From positions 26,931-90,930 of the forward strand of contig NZ_RBZO01000016.1 of NCBI RefSeq assembly GCF_003628445.1: a stretch of 64,000 bases of DNA, in the 5' to 3' direction. The stretch is from Oceanobacillus bengalensis. GTDB lineage: Bacteria; Bacillota; Bacilli; Bacillales; Amphibacillaceae. The first letter of the stretch is position 1, and each line of letters opens with the position of its first letter. The position numbers and the translations under genes were made by a program. The notes beneath the pieces were generated by a model, which was given only the letters and a program-made list of their open reading frames with translations, made no database searches and was not told the DNA's origin. Shown here piece after piece: positions 63,332-64,000 of the stretch.

Positions 63332-63907
63332 CTACCGCTCATTATTGTTCTGAATATGTTTCACTAAATACTCTGCATCATACCCGACACCCTGCAAGAG
63401 AGCAGAACCCCGTCTATATAGCCAAGGTAAACCGAGAAAATATAAACCTTCCATATTGGTAATACCTCTATTATGTATAGGTTTTCCTTTCCCATCCAAT
63501 ACACCTGATACATTTAACCATGAATAATCAAGTTTAAAACCAGTAGCCCAAATTATGTTATCTACATCGATAAATGTGTTGTCTTGGAATATTACCTTAC
63601 TTTCCTTACCACCAATTGTTCTTTCTTTAATAGCAACGTCACCATTTCGAATCGCATACTTCAATTCAGGACCAAAGATTGGGTCCCCTCTTTTTTGAAT
63701 TAGTTTACCAAAGAGCGAATTGGAAGTTGCTTTTAGAACGCCAAGCTTATCAAACCACCAAAATATACTTCTTTTTCTAATTTTTATCGGTAGAAACGTT
63801 AAACGTTGACTGGTAGATAGAAAAGTTTCCATTTCCTGTGAAAGTTCCTGAGCTATTTGCGCTCCACTATTTCCACCACTGTATTTCGCAAGTGAAAAGT
63901 GAGCCAT
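63332..63907 (-). pseudogene. flavin-dependent monooxygenase, N-terminally truncated
   Basis: 191 residues matching the C-terminal two thirds of CzcO/YhfW-like FAD/NADPH monooxygenases: YSGGNSGAQIAQEL (a GxGxSG NADPH motif, with the first Gly changed), VDNIIWATGFKLDYSW and GLYFLGLPWLYRRGSALLQG. The FAD-binding first 150 or so residues are absent: the frame starts directly at the second nucleotide motif. ACTTGCGAAAT is repeated on the reverse strand across the start (around 63,890-63,920), a sign of a recombination junction. Confidence 0.75.
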
Positions 63908-63915
63908 TTCGCAAG

Positions 63916-64000
63916 TTAATTTTGAGCCACTTTATCAGCACTTGTTTTTATCCATTCTTCGGTTTCTTTCATTCTAAAAGAAGGACCATTCATGTTTAAC
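63916..64000 (-). CDS. 3' end of an unknown gene at the right edge
   Basis: The reverse strand reads LNMNGPSFRMKETEEWIKTS, then ADKVAQN and TAA at 63916-63918. Twenty-eight residues only; family unknown. It runs off the window. Confidence 0.4.
   Translation of the reverse strand, partial: LNMNGPSFRMKETEEWIKTSADKVAQN

Overview
The window looks like a chromosome segment from a low-GC Gram-positive bacterium of the Bacillaceae group, possibly a halotolerant Oceanobacillus or Virgibacillus-like genus. Ribosome binding sites are strong AGGAGG-type, TTG and GTG starts are common, and there is a complete LiaI-LiaH-LiaF-LiaS-LiaR cell-envelope stress operon, an MhqD/MhqO-type quinone-detoxification cluster and a CsoR-CopA-CopZ copper module. 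No ribosomal or tRNA gene and no CRISPR array was seen.

Layout. Positions 1-20,400 are ordinary chromosome: the 5' part of malate synthase, an aromatic-acid exporter, the lia operon, a DedA protein, a luciferase-like oxidoreductase, an M42 peptidase, assorted small proteins, and a cluster of three ring-cleaving dioxygenases with a flavin reductase, an esterase and an FMN reductase.

From 20,425 the window is accessory. Two Tn7-like elements stand side by side. Element 1 (20,425-27,908) starts with TGTGAC, ends with GTCACA and is flanked on both sides by AAAAC. It carries no transposase. Its cargo is a Gabija-like pair (OLD-family nuclease plus UvrD-like helicase), a Mrr-like PD-(D/E)xK nuclease, a membrane protein and a wrecked second OLD-type ATPase. 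Element 2 starts at 27,914, immediately after the shared AAAAC, and carries the transposition genes: tniQ, a fused tnsA-tnsB, tnsC, and a second tniQ behind a terminator. The ends of both elements carry the same 12-bp repeats at the same spacing. The right end of element 2 was not found; a degenerate repeat near 60,900 is the only candidate.

Positions 35,300-58,200 hold unknown small genes and then a large copper-resistance island: YdhK lipoprotein, two multicopper oxidases (one frameshifted), copZ-copA-csoR, copB, cueP, a cysteine-rich copper-storage protein, two sensor kinase/response regulator pairs, ResA/CcdA-type thiol redox proteins and a small nitrite/sulfite-reductase-like protein. 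At least three CsoR-type operators (TATAC and GTATA arms around a G/C-rich centre) sit upstream of copper or sulfur genes, so CsoR and the two-component systems probably coordinate export (CopA, CopB), oxidation (multicopper oxidase), buffering (CopZ, CueP, Csp) and thiol repair.

Positions 58,300-64,000 are a decayed accessory stretch: a 470-residue unknown protein behind an attenuator-like hairpin, an arsenite-permease-like pseudogene, several small proteins and a truncated flavin monooxygenase at the right edge. The most interesting feature is the tandem Tn7-like pair, in which a defence-carrying element without transposase sits at the same target as an element that encodes a TnsAB-TnsC-TniQ machine.
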